DNA of 25,615 nt from an uncultured Muribaculaceae bacterium (GTDB lineage: Bacteria > Bacteroidota > Bacteroidia > Bacteroidales > Muribaculaceae), in the NCBI GenBank assembly GCA_934667475.1, contig CAKUMB010000019.1, positions 1 through 25,615 of the forward strand, written 5' to 3'. Every line of letters begins with the position of its first letter. Positions within the stretch are counted from its first letter, which is position 1. Both the position numbers and the translations under genes were made by a program. The notes under the pieces were generated by a model. It was not told the DNA's origin and searched no databases. It worked only from the letters and a program-made list of their open reading frames with translations. Of the stretch, positions 14,995-23,800 are shown piece after piece.

Positions 14995-15394
14995 GAAAGA
15001 TAGAAAAAGATATTGAAAACCACTTGCAGTCAGGCAATAACAAGATTCTTGTGGTTGAGGGTGCTCGCCAGTATATGAGACGGTAGTCGCACAGGAACTA
15101 AAAGCGCATGGATTCAGCCTTTATTACTATGACAATAAGAAAAATGGCGAGGTCGATTATCTTATTGACGATGTCCCTAATCTGTCGGTTTGTCCAATTG
15201 AGGTTAAGTCAGGCAAAGACTACAAAGTGCATAGTGCACTGAATAAGTTTCTGCAGATAAAGGAATATGGAGTGAAAAGGGCTTTTGTGCTCTCGAATGC
15301 GCAGCATGTGGAGAAAAAAGGCGGCATAACTTACCTGCCAATATACTATGTGTCTTGCATCCTGCCTGATGCCAATGGCGGTGGTGAACTTTAG
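14985..15394 (+). pseudogene. AAA ATPase of the DUF4143 type, centre deleted
   Basis: Two pieces of one protein are visible. The N-terminal piece (frame of 14985, probably a GTG start) reads LHRKIEKDIENHLQ then KILVVEGARQ. It stops right where the Walker A motif (VGKT in intact relatives) should begin, and its frame ends at TAG 15084-15086. The C-terminal piece, in the frame of 15074, reads YETVVAQELKAHGFSLYYYD, then GEVDYLIDD and PIEVKSGKDY. That is the PD-(D/E)XK-like nuclease-fold end of DUF4143 proteins. It stops at TAG 15392-15394. Intact relatives are about 400 or more residues, so roughly 300 codons are missing and the frames are out of register at 15071-15073. It cannot bind ATP and is almost certainly dead. 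Function of the intact family is poorly known. Confidence 0.85.
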
Positions 15395-15448
15395 CGGTTC
15401 TATAAATTATGCGGCACCTCGGCAATGGACAAATTCAAGCGGATTCGA

Positions 15449-15480
15449 TTTGGCATTGCGCTCGGTTTGCACTAATTTTA
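15449..15480 (+). promoter_or_regulatory. Promoter of the DUF4250-xth operon
   Basis: TTTG at 15449-15452 lies 20 bases before TAATTTTA at 15473-15480, matching the Bacteroidetes -33 TTTG and -7 TAnnTTTG boxes except for the last base. The predicted start near 15485 would leave a leader of about 24 bases before the ATG at 15509. Confidence 0.55.
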
Positions 15481-15508
15481 CACAATAAAACTAACAATAC
15501 AGAAACAT

Positions 15509-15688
15509 ATGGACAAACTTCCGCAAGATCCGTTTATGCTCATGAGCTTTGTCAACACCAAGCTGCGCGATGAGTATCACTCGCTCGATGAGCTGTGCAA
15601 GTCGCTAGGTGTAGACCGCCTTGAGCTTGAATCCCGACTCAAGTCAGCCGGCTTTGAATACAATGAGGCTCAGAACAAATTCTGGTGA
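15509..15688 (+). CDS. Small DUF4250 family protein
   Basis: A 59-residue protein starts MDKLPQDPFMLMSFVNTKLR and ends AGFEYNEAQNKFW, both characteristic of DUF4250 (recognised from memory). The middle (about 21-48) reads like a small helix-turn-helix: SLDELCKSLGVDRLELESRLKSAGF, with a likely recognition helix. No biochemical role is established that I know of. It is first in a tight operon: the next gene starts 24 bases on and xth follows. The ATG lies about 24 bases after the predicted transcription start. Confidence 0.85.
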   Translation: MDKLPQDPFMLMSFVNTKLRDEYHSLDELCKSLGVDRLELESRLKSAGFEYNEAQNKFW

Positions 15689-15712
15689 TTAACTTTAACT
15701 TTATGGTAGATT

Positions 15713-15958
15713 ATGACTGACAACAAATCACGACAGTTGCAGCTGCGCCGCCGCGCGCTGCTCGACATTGTGTGCCTGGGCCTGTGTGGTGTGCTGCTGT
15801 GGACGGGCTCCAACCTCGATGTGCCGCAGTGGGTGCTGATAGTGGGCGCTGTGGTGGCTGTGGTGCTGATAGTGGCTGCCATTGTGTGCAGCGCCAAGGC
15901 GCGCAAGCTGGATGTGGAGCAGTTTTCGGCCCGCCGCGACGGTGAAAATCAACAATAA
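15713..15958 (+). CDS. Small two-helix membrane protein
   Basis: This is an 81-residue protein I do not recognise. A basic N-terminus (KSRQLQLRRRALL) is followed by two hydrophobic helices at about 16-33 (LLDIVCLGLCGVLLWTG) and 41-61 (WVLIVGAVVAVVLIVAAIVC), then a charged tail containing KARKLDVEQFSARRDGENQQ. The basic N-terminus and charged C-terminus suggest both ends are cytoplasmic. It lies 24 bases after the DUF4250 gene and 20 bases before xth, so all three should be co-transcribed. Confidence 0.75.
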   Translation: MTDNKSRQLQLRRRALLDIVCLGLCGVLLWTGSNLDVPQWVLIVGAVVAVVLIVAAIVCSAKARKLDVEQFSARRDGENQQ

Positions 15959-15978
15959 CATACACATCATACAGAGCT

Positions 15979-16737
15979 ATGCTAAAATTCATTTCATGGA
16001 ATGTCAACGGCCTGCGCGCATGCGTGGACAAGGGGTTTGCCGAGGCGTTTAAGGCACTCGACGCCGACTTCTTCTGCCTGCAGGAAACCAAGATGCAGCA
16101 GGGTCAGCTCGACTTGGAGTTTGATGGATACAAAAGCTATTGGAACTATGCCGACAAAAAGGGTTACTCGGGTACGGCCGTGTACACGCGCCACACTCCG
16201 CTGGCAGTGACGCTGGGCATGGGCATCGATGAGCACGACCACGAGGGGCGCATTGTGACGCTGGAGATGGAGCAGTTCTACCTGGTGTGCGTGTATGTGC
16301 CCAACAGCCAGGATGGTCTGCGCCGCCTTGACTACCGCATGCGGTGGGAAGACGACTTCCGCGCATATCTGCTGAATCTTAACAAGAGCAAGCCCGTGAT
16401 AGTGTGCGGCGACCTGAATGTGGCCCACGAGGAGATTGACCTTAAGAACCCCAAGACCAACCGCAAGAATGCAGGCTTCACCGATGAGGAGCGCCAGAAG
16501 CTGACCACGCTGCTGGGCAGCGGCTTCACCGACAGTTTCCGCCACTTCTATCCCGACAAGGAGGGCATATACTCGTGGTGGAGCTATCGCTTCCGTGCGC
16601 GTGAGAAGAACGCGGGCTGGCGCATCGACTACTTTCTGGTGAGTAACGACATTGCTCCGCGCATGACCGACGCCAAAATTCACACCGAGGTGTTTGGCTC
16701 CGACCACTGCCCGGTGGAGCTCGACCTTGATGTGTGA
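15979..16737 (+). CDS. xth: Exodeoxyribonuclease III (AP endonuclease)
   Basis: This enzyme cuts DNA at abasic sites and removes blocked 3' ends in base-excision repair. The 252-residue protein has all signature residues of the exonuclease III/ExoA fold: WNVNGLRA at 7-14 (Asn8, Asn10), LQETK at 34-38 with metal ligand Glu36, YVPNS at 106-110, GDLNVAH at 144-150 (Asp145, Asn147), GWRIDYFL at 213-220 (Asp217) and SDHCPVEL at 241-248 (Asp242, His243). It is the last gene of its operon and faces the acetyltransferase gene tail to tail across 24 bases, with no clear terminator between them. Confidence 0.96.
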   Translation: MLKFISWNVNGLRACVDKGFAEAFKALDADFFCLQETKMQQGQLDLEFDGYKSYWNYADKKGYSGTAVYTRHTPLAVTLGMGIDEHDHEGRIVTLEMEQFYLVCVYVPNSQDGLRRLDYRMRWEDDFRAYLLNLNKSKPVIVCGDLNVAHEEIDLKNPKTNRKNAGFTDEERQKLTTLLGSGFTDSFRHFYPDKEGIYSWWSYRFRAREKNAGWRIDYFLVSNDIAPRMTDAKIHTEVFGSDHCPVELDLDV

Positions 16738-16761
16738 TGCCTGAAAAATAAAGGGTTGGTC

Positions 16762-17292
16762 TTAAAGCACCCGCTCGAACGCGATGCGCTCGCCGTCGCT
16801 TTGCATCACCCTGCCACACCGGCTGAATCCGCACTGCGGCAGCAGGCGCAGCATCTGCACGTTGTCGTGGTTGGTGTCGATGCGCATGCTGCGGCATCCC
16901 AGCCGTTGTGCCTCGTCGATTAGCAGCCGCATCCACCGTGAGGCCAGATGGCGGCCGCCCATGTCGGGCATTATGGCCATGCGGTGCACCACGGCATAGG
17001 GAGTGTCTTCGGGGGTGAGCCACCGTCCGCCCGCAATGTGGGCGTAGGCGGGGTCGCCGCCTGTGGTCACGAGTGCGCAGTATCCCACCACCCGGCCGCC
17101 GTGCAGCAACACGCGCGCCACACCGGCTTTGATGTCGGCCTCCACGTTGGCAGGGGCAGGGTAGGTCCCTTGCCACTGCGAGCGTCCGGCCAGGCGCATG
17201 GCCTCTTTGGCCTGGGCCAGCACAGTCCACGCCGCGGCAGCATGCTGGGCCGTGGCGGTTGCGCTTGCTATGTCGATGTCGCTGGCGGTCAT
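16762..17292 (-). CDS. GNAT family N-acetyltransferase
   Basis: This 176-residue protein has GNAT features: AVVHRMAIMPDMGGRHLASRW (about 103-123) corresponds to strand beta4 plus the acetyl-CoA pyrophosphate loop, although the usual R/QxxGxG/A is degenerate. RIDTNHDNVQMLRLLPQCGFS (about 140-160) is the family's C-terminal motif with an NxxM/A-like turn and a GF. The N-terminal QWQGTYPAPANVEADI pattern occurs in Bacteroidetes GNATs. The ATG at 17292 overlaps the stop of the upstream DUF2007 gene as ATGA, fixing the start by translational coupling. The acetyl acceptor is unknown. Confidence 0.82.
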   Translation of the reverse strand: MTASDIDIASATATAQHAAAAWTVLAQAKEAMRLAGRSQWQGTYPAPANVEADIKAGVARVLLHGGRVVGYCALVTTGGDPAYAHIAGGRWLTPEDTPYAVVHRMAIMPDMGGRHLASRWMRLLIDEAQRLGCRSMRIDTNHDNVQMLRLLPQCGFSRCGRVMQSDGERIAFERVL

Positions 17293-17645
17293 ATCGCACC
17301 TGTGTTTTTCAGTGTGAGGAAGCAGGCTGCCAGAGCCGCAATCAGCACCACGGCCACCGTTATCCACAGCTTGCCCGTGGCGGTGGCGGCGTCGATTGCT
17401 TCCTTGTCAACCGTTTTCCCTATTTCATACTCTTTTATCACTGCTGCGGCCTTTTGCAGGTCGGCTCGGCGCACCACCACCTGCACGGTGGCCAGTCGGT
17501 AGGGCTGTCCGCTGCCCGAGCCCATCACTTGCGCTTCGATGCCGTTGGTGGCCAGAATGTCGCGCACCATGGCGGCGTTGAACTCGGAGTATTCGCCCAG
17601 CCGCACCAGGTCGTTGTTGCTGTCGCTTGCCATGGCCGTGGGCAT
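17289..17645 (-). CDS. DUF2007-containing protein with C-terminal membrane helix
   Basis: The 118-residue product has an N-terminal DUF2007 domain, a small ferredoxin-like fold linked in databases to putative signalling. Cues are LVRLGEYSEFNAAMVRDILATNGIEAQV (about 13-40) and the later VQVVVRRADLQKAAAVIKEYE. One hydrophobic helix near the C-terminus (LWITVAVVLIAALAACFLTL) anchors it, with the domain probably cytoplasmic. The start at 17645 shares the A of the mltG stop (TAATG); an ATG at 17633 is an alternative. Its stop overlaps the GNAT start (ATGA). The role is not known. Confidence 0.75.
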   Translation of the reverse strand: MPTAMASDSNNDLVRLGEYSEFNAAMVRDILATNGIEAQVMGSGSGQPYRLATVQVVVRRADLQKAAAVIKEYEIGKTVDKEAIDAATATGKLWITVAVVLIAALAACFLTLKNTGAI

Positions 17646-18691
17646 TACTTTATGCCGCGCTTGTTGAGCGCGTCCTGGTATTTCTTGGCAAAAGCCCTGT
17701 GCTGCTCGTAGGTGGCGGCAAAGTTGTGATAGCCCGAGAAGTCTTCCTTGGCGCACATATACATGTAGTTGTGCGGCTCGCTGGTGAGGATGTCGTCGAT
17801 GGTCTTCTTTTCGGGCAGGCGTATCGGGCCCGGTGGCAGGCCTTGGTTGCGGTAGGTGTTGTAGGGCGACTTGCACTGCGTCATGGCCACTGTGATGCGG
17901 CGAATCGAGAAGTCGCCAATGGCAAACTTCACAGTGGGGTCGGCCTGCAGGCGCATGCCATCGTGCAGGCGGTTGATGTAGAGGCGGCCAATCTTGCCGC
18001 GCTCGTCGGGCTTGGCACTCTCTTCCTCGGCAATCGATGCCACAGTCACCACCTCTTCGGGCTTCAGACCGAGGTCATCGGCCTCGCGCCGGCGGCGGTC
18101 GGTCCAAAAGTCGTTGTAGTAGTCGTGCATGCGGTCAAGCAGCTGGCTGGTGGTGATGTCCCAGTAGAAGTCGTAGGTGTCGGGCAGCATCAGGCACACT
18201 ATGTTGTCGGTGTTAAGGCCGTACTTGGCGCACAGCTTCGGGTTGTTGAGGGCCTGCCAAATGGAGTCGCGCCCCATCATGTAGAGGCTGCCGATGCGGT
18301 CGGCCAGCTCGCGCTTGGTGCGGATGTTGTTGAGTGTGAGTGTGATGCTGCTGGGTGCGCCTCCGCGCAGGTGTCGGGCCAGGCGCAGCGCACTTTCGCC
18401 CTTGCTCACTTTGAATGCGCCCTGGCGCTTGGCCATGTCGGCGCGTGTGAGCTTGAGCAGGCTCATCACCTTGCCGGCATACTCTGCGCCAAGGTGCTTG
18501 GTGAGCGAGTCGGTGAGTTGCTCGTTGGTGATGCCGCGGCGAATGTAGATGGTGGTGTCGGACTTGGCCGAGGTGAATATGTAGCTGCTAAAAGCGGCCA
18601 CAAAAGCCGCGCACAGCACCACCACCACGGCTGCCGCCTTTATTGTCCACGACAACGATGATTTGCGTCTCGTATTTTTCTTCTTAGCCAT
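17645..18691 (-). CDS. mltG: Endolytic murein transglycosylase MltG
   Basis: MltG cuts nascent peptidoglycan strands at the outer face of the inner membrane and helps set glycan length. The 348-residue protein has a short Lys/Arg-rich tail, one membrane helix at about 16-38, a LysM-like region, and the YceG catalytic core. The core carries ASIAEEESA at 218-226 (Glu222 aligns with the catalytic Glu), LQADPTVKFA at 249-258, SPYNTY at 275-280, GLPPGPI at 284-290 and the ending FAATYEQH. The ATG at 18691 is chosen over an upstream in-frame ATG at 18760 because the promoter lies between them. It is first gene of a three-gene overlapping operon. Confidence 0.94.
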   Translation of the reverse strand: MAKKKNTRRKSSLSWTIKAAAVVVVLCAAFVAAFSSYIFTSAKSDTTIYIRRGITNEQLTDSLTKHLGAEYAGKVMSLLKLTRADMAKRQGAFKVSKGESALRLARHLRGGAPSSITLTLNNIRTKRELADRIGSLYMMGRDSIWQALNNPKLCAKYGLNTDNIVCLMLPDTYDFYWDITTSQLLDRMHDYYNDFWTDRRRREADDLGLKPEEVVTVASIAEEESAKPDERGKIGRLYINRLHDGMRLQADPTVKFAIGDFSIRRITVAMTQCKSPYNTYRNQGLPPGPIRLPEKKTIDDILTSEPHNYMYMCAKEDFSGYHNFAATYEQHRAFAKKYQDALNKRGIK

Positions 18692-18730
18692 AATCGTATA
18701 ATCGTTAAGCTGTTTTTTCGTTAGTTTATG

Positions 18731-18761
18731 CAAAATTACTGCAAGTTGGCGCAACGGCAAA
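18731..18761 (-). promoter_or_regulatory. Promoter of the mltG operon
   Basis: Read on the - strand, TTTG (18761-18758) is followed by 19 bases and then TAATTTTG (18738-18731). This matches the Bacteroidetes -33/-7 consensus at every position and at the ideal spacing. The transcript would begin near 18727-18724, about 33-36 bases before the ATG at 18691. Confidence 0.75.
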
Positions 18762-18791
18762 GCTCAGCGGGGGCAAAAATGCCGGTTGGGG

Positions 18792-19673
18792 CTATATCCC
18801 GCTTTTGCGGAACTGCTTCGGGCCCATGCCCGTCTGAGCCTTGAAGTATTTGCCGAAAAACGACTGTGTGGGGAAGTTGAGGCTCATGGCCACCTCCTTG
18901 ATGCTCATCGAGCTGTACCGCAGTTTCTGCTTGGCGTCGGCAATCACCATGTCGCTAATCCACTGCAGGGCCGACAGGCCGGTGCGCTCCTTCAGAATGC
19001 CCGACATGTAGTTGGACGTCAGGTGCAGCTCGCCGGCATAGAATGCCACATTCCGTTCGCGGCGGTAGTGGGTGTGCAGTGAGGCCATGAACCGCGTCAC
19101 AATGTCGTCGCCGCGTGTGGCCTCGCTTGGCGGCAGAGGCTTGCTTGCCACAAAGGCGTCGATTATGCGGTAGGCAGCCTCGAGCCCGGTGGCCACTATA
19201 ATCTCTTGCGTGATGCGGCTCCGCAGCGGGTTGCTGGTGCGCTGCTGGCGGTAGCGCTCGGTGAGTTCTTCGATGGTGGCGATGCGTGCCATCAGTTCGT
19301 CATGCTGGCCCGGGGTGAGTTTCAGGCACGGCTCGCTTATGATGCGCACCTGCACGGGCACCGGCATCACGCTGTTGAGGGCCGACAGGGCAAACTCGTA
19401 GTTAACGCTCACCGCCACGCCGCTGAAGTCCTTCGACACATGTGCCACGGCCAGCTGCTGCATGGGCGTGATTATGAATATGTCGTTCTGTACCAGGTGG
19501 TAGTCGCGCCCCCTTATGTTGGCGTCGACCGAGCCGCTGTTGCACAGAAACAGGCCCACCACCCCCGACACTGGCACAAGTGTGTTGAGCCTGTGCAGCA
19601 CCGGATTGCTGCGGTCGATGTGCATCACGCTGTATTGCATGGGTGGCGGAGTTTGGCTGTTTTCTATCTTCAT
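18792..19673 (-). CDS. AraC-family transcriptional regulator
   Basis: This 293-residue DNA-binding protein has an N-terminal cupin-like sensing region (about 20-110, with DYHLVQNDIFIITPMQQLAVAH) and a C-terminal AraC domain. The first helix-turn-helix is at about 209-232 (VAFYAGELHLTSNYMSGILK) and the second at about 257-283 (SIKEVAMSLNFPTQSFFGKY), then FKAQTGMGPKQFRKS, the family ending. It is divergent from the RND efflux operon with 181 bases between the starts, so it probably controls those genes. The ligand is not known. It lies upstream of mltG in the same direction, but mltG has its own promoter. Confidence 0.9.
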   Translation of the reverse strand: MKIENSQTPPPMQYSVMHIDRSNPVLHRLNTLVPVSGVVGLFLCNSGSVDANIRGRDYHLVQNDIFIITPMQQLAVAHVSKDFSGVAVSVNYEFALSALNSVMPVPVQVRIISEPCLKLTPGQHDELMARIATIEELTERYRQQRTSNPLRSRITQEIIVATGLEAAYRIIDAFVASKPLPPSEATRGDDIVTRFMASLHTHYRRERNVAFYAGELHLTSNYMSGILKERTGLSALQWISDMVIADAKQKLRYSSMSIKEVAMSLNFPTQSFFGKYFKAQTGMGPKQFRKSGI

Positions 19674-19701
19674 TGCCTGTGGTTGATTGTTCTCTGGGTG
19701 C

Positions 19702-19720
19702 GAAAATATGCAATATTTTC
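19702..19720. promoter_or_regulatory. Inverted repeat, candidate operator
   Basis: GAAAATAT, three bases, ATATTTTC: a perfect eight-base inverted repeat in the divergent gap, 29 bases from the regulator's ATG. It overlaps a weak -7-like box for the regulator on the - strand (TATTTTCG, 7 of 8). That position would suit autorepression. AraC proteins more often bind direct repeats, so the binding partner is uncertain. Confidence 0.4.
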
Positions 19721-19772
19721 CAAAAATCGCGATAAATCCGCTAAATGGAACACTTATTTAAAGAAATTGACC

Positions 19773-19803
19773 TTGCTGTGGCTTTTGCCTATCTCTACTT
19801 TTG
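19773..19803 (+). promoter_or_regulatory. Promoter of the RND efflux operon
   Basis: TTG at 19773-19775, 20 bases, then TACTTTTG at 19796-19803, an exact TAnnTTTG match. The predicted start near 19807 leaves a leader of about 48 bases before the ATG at 19855. Confidence 0.65.
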
Positions 19804-19854
19804 CCACCGAAAAAATAAGGGTTAAATCTACATAGTTATAATGCAACGAGTATT

Positions 19855-20877
19855 ATGAAAAAAAACAGACTATGGCTTGCAGTTGCGGCAGCGGTGGCGC
19901 TTGCGGCCTGCAGCCACACCAAGACGAGCCGCGTGCCGGCGGCAGTGAACGTGAAGGTGGCCCGCGTGGAGGCAGGCAGCGAGGCTGGAATGCGCACCTA
20001 TGTGGGCACAGTGGCCGAGAGCTACGGATCAGACCTTAGCTTTGCCTCGGCAGGCACAGTGAAAAGTGTGCTTGTGGACGAAGGCCAGGCCGTGAGGCAG
20101 GGCCAGACGCTGGCGGTGCTCGATGGCACGCAGGCGCAGAACTCGCTCGACATGGCCTTGAGCAACCTGCGCCAGGCCGAGGATGCCTACCGCCGCCTGT
20201 CGCAGCTGCACAGCAAGGGCAGTCTGCCCGACATAAAGCTGGTGGAGATTGAAACCAAGCTGGCCGAGGCGCGCACCAGCGTGAGCATGGCGCGCAAGGG
20301 TGTGGGCGACTGTGTGTTGCGTGCGCCTTTCAGCGGCTACATTTCGCGCCGCAGCGTGGACATGGGCAACAATGTGATGCCTGGCGTCAGCTGCTTCAAA
20401 CTGGTGAAACTCGACCGCGTGGAGGTGAATATTTCGGTGCCCGAGAATGAGGTGGCCTCGATAGCTCAGGGCCAGCGCATAAGTTTCACCGTGGCCGCGC
20501 TGGGCGGTGAGTGCTTCACCGGCACGGTGACCCGCAAGGGCGTGCAGGCCGACGCTGTGAGCCACACCTATCAGGTGACCCTGTCGCTGGCCAATCCCGG
20601 CCACCGCCTGCTGCCAGGCATGGTATGCAGCGCGTCGGCTCCGGTGGCTGGCGCCAAGGCCGAGCTGCTGGTGCCTCAAGAGGCAATTGCCATCAACGGC
20701 AGCGACGACATTGTGTGGGTGGTCGACGGCGGCAAGGCCGCCATGCGCCGCGTCACTGTGGGCGATGTGTGCAACCGCGGCGTGGCCATCACGTCGGGCC
20801 TCAAGGGCGGCGAGCAAGTGATAGTCGAAGGCCAGAACCGGGTGAGCGAAGGCCAGGCAGTGAATGTGTTAAAATAA
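19855..20877 (+). CDS. RND efflux periplasmic adaptor (membrane fusion) lipoprotein
   Basis: The adaptor links the inner-membrane pump to the outer-membrane channel. The 340-residue protein has a lipoprotein signal with lipobox LAAC (Cys19). A lipoyl/barrel-sandwich half follows (SFASAGTVKSVLVDEGQAVRQGQTLAVLD, about 62-90), then a fairly short helical hairpin (about 95-150). The second lipoyl half is LRAPFSGYISRRSVDMGNNV (about 157-176), followed by the beta-barrel and membrane-proximal domains ending in GLKGGEQVIVEGQNRVSEGQAV. It is first in the efflux operon, seven bases before the pump gene. Substrates cannot be read from it. Confidence 0.92.
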   Translation: MKKNRLWLAVAAAVALAACSHTKTSRVPAAVNVKVARVEAGSEAGMRTYVGTVAESYGSDLSFASAGTVKSVLVDEGQAVRQGQTLAVLDGTQAQNSLDMALSNLRQAEDAYRRLSQLHSKGSLPDIKLVEIETKLAEARTSVSMARKGVGDCVLRAPFSGYISRRSVDMGNNVMPGVSCFKLVKLDRVEVNISVPENEVASIAQGQRISFTVAALGGECFTGTVTRKGVQADAVSHTYQVTLSLANPGHRLLPGMVCSASAPVAGAKAELLVPQEAIAINGSDDIVWVVDGGKAAMRRVTVGDVCNRGVAITSGLKGGEQVIVEGQNRVSEGQAVNVLK

Positions 20878-20884
20878 GCGCGCT

Positions 20885-23800
20885 ATGGGCATTCGACACA
20901 ATAAGCTTAACATGATAGAAACCTCGATGCACTACAAGGGCATTATGATGCTGCTTGTGGGCCTGCTGGTGTGCTTCGGTGTGTTTTCGCTTATCAACAT
21001 ATCCAAAAATGAGTTTCCGGAGTTCACCATAAGGCAGGGCCTTGTGGTGGCTGTGTATCCCGGCGCCACTTCGCAGCAGGTGGAGGAGCAGGTGGCCAAG
21101 CCGCTTGAGTCGTTTTTGTGGGGATTCAAGGAAATCAAGAAGGCAAAAACCTACTCTGAGTCGAAAGACGGTGCCTGCTATGTGTTTGTGGAACTCAACG
21201 ACGATGTCACCGACAAGGATGAGTTCTGGAGCAAGTTCAAAATCAAGCTGCAGCAGTTCAAGAGCTCGCTGCCGCAGGGCGTGCTGGCCCTGATAGCCAA
21301 CGATGACTTCGGCAACACGTCGGCCATGCTCATCACGCTGGAGAGCAACGTGCGCTCATACCGCGAACTGCACAACTACATGACCGACCTTGAAGACCGC
21401 CTACGCACCATTCCCGAGCTGGCCAACCTCAGCGTCACGGGCGAGCAGAATGAGCAGATAGGCGTGTACATCGACCGCGACCGCCTGAGCGAATACGGCA
21501 TCAGCAGTGCCTCGCTGCTGGCCTCGCTGCAGTCGCAGGGCATGACTGTGATGAGCGGCGGCATCGACGACCAGAACACGGTGCGCCCCGTGCACCTTGT
21601 GAGCCGCATCAACACCGAGGCCGACGTGGCCAACCAAGTGATATACAGCGACCCCACCGGCAAGGCCGTGCGCCTGCGCGATGTGGCCACGGTGCGCCGC
21701 GAGTATCCCGATGCCGACCAGTATGTGAGCAACAACGGCCGCAAGTGCATAGTGCTGTCGATTGAAATGCGCTCGGGCAACAACATAGTGCAGTTTGGCC
21801 GCGACGTGAAAGCGAAAATCAACGAATTCAAGCAGACTCTGCCCTCCGACGTCACCATATATCCCATCACCGACCAGAGCAACGTGGTCAACAGCTCCAT
21901 CATGGACTTCCTGCAAGAGTTGCTGATAGCCGTCATATCGGTGATAGTGGTGATAATGCTGCTGCGCCCCCTCAGGGTGGCCAGCGTGTCGGCAGCCACC
22001 ATTCCCATCACCATATTCATAACGCTGGGCATATTCTACGCCTTTGGCGTGGAGCTCAACACCGTCACCCTGGCCGCGCTCATAGTGGCCCTGGGCATGA
22101 TAGTCGACGACTCCATTGTGATTATCGACTGCTACATCGAGAACATCGACAAGGGCATGAGCCGCTGGCACGCCTCGTCGGCCGCTGCCGGTGAGTTTTT
22201 CAAGTCGATTATCACCGCCACGCTGTGCATTTCGGTCACCTTCTTCCCGCTGCTGTTCACCCTTAAAGGCATGTTTTTCGACTTCGTCAAGTGGTTCCCG
22301 TTGGGCGTGTCGATAGTGCTGTTCACTTCGTTGTTTGTGGCGGTGCTCGTGGTGCCATATGTGCAGTATGTGTTCATCCGCAAGGGTGTGAAGCGCGACC
22401 CGTCGAAGCCTCGGCACCGCTCGTTGCTCGACATTATCCAGGGCGTTTACAACCGCGTGATCACCGTGTGCTTTGCCCACCCGTTTATCACCCTGGGCGT
22501 GGGCGTTGGCTCGGTGGCGCTGGGTGCGTTTCTATTCACCGTGGTGCCGCAGAAGCTTATGCCGCGCGCCGCGCGCAATCAGTTTGCCGTCGAGGTGTAT
22601 CTGCCCGAGGGTGCGGCCATCGAGCGCACCCGCATGGTGGCCGACAGCTTGCGCAACATGATGCGGCGCGACAGCCGCGTGGCCAATGTCACCACCTTCT
22701 ATGGCTGCAGTTCACCGCGATTCCAGACGGCCTATGCGCCGCAGCTGGGAGGCACCAACTTTGCCCAGTTCATAGTCAACACCACCGGCAATGAGGCCAC
22801 CGAGCAGCTTGTGGCCGAGTTCACGCCGCGATTCACTGGCTACTTCAGCGACGCTATGGTGCGCATCAAGCAGCTCGACTACAGCGACGCTGTGTCGCCA
22901 ATCGAGGTGCGATTCATTGGCGACAACCTCGATTCGCTGCACGCCGTCAGCGAGCGTGCCATGGCCATAATGCGTGCCGACAGCAATCTGGTGCTGGTGC
23001 GCAGCAACTTCAATGGCTCGCTGCCTGGCCTCAAGGTGGCGCTCGATGCCGATGAATCGAGCCGCCTGGGCCTGTCGAAGTCGGCTGTGGCGGCCAATTT
23101 GGCCATGCGCTTTGGCAGCGGAGTGCCGCTCACCACGGTGTGGGAGGGCGACTATCCCGTGGGCGTGGTGCTCAAGGACAGCCATGCCGGCCTCCAGACG
23201 CCCGACGACCTGGCCAACTCCACCGTGAGCGGCTTGTATCCTGGCGTGAGTGTGCCGCTGCGCCAGGTGTCGGCCATTTCGCCCGACTGGAATCTGGGCA
23301 TGATAGTGCGCCGCAACGGCGTGCGCACCGTGTCGGTGTTTGCCGAGCCGCAGCACGGGCTTAACCTCAACGAGGTGACCGACGCCACCCTGGCCGAGCT
23401 CAAGAGCCGCTTGCAGCTGCCCTCGGGCGTGAAGATGGTGGTGGGCGGCCAGCGCGAGCGCGACCTCGAGACCGAGCCACAGATATATGGCGGACTGGTG
23501 ATTTCGATATTTGTGATATTCATAATCATGCTGTTCCACCTGCGCGACATCCGCATGTCGCTGCTCATCATCTGCTCGCTCACGTTCTCGCTGCTTGGCG
23601 CGGCCCTCGGCCTCATAATCATGGGCCAGGACATGAGCATGACGGGCATACTTGGCATAATATCGCTGATGGGCATCATTGCGCGCAACGGCATCATCAT
23701 GGTCGACTATGCCGAGGAGCTGCGCGTGAAGTTCCGCCTCAGCGCCAAGCATGCCGCCTTCCAGGCTGCCCAGCGGCGCATGCGGCCCATATTCCTCACC

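Noticed and set aside
18692..18760. Upstream ATG extending MltG by 23 residues
   Set aside because: The promoter -7 box (18731-18738) would lie inside the coding extension, and the added residues are not part of the MltG family N-terminus.
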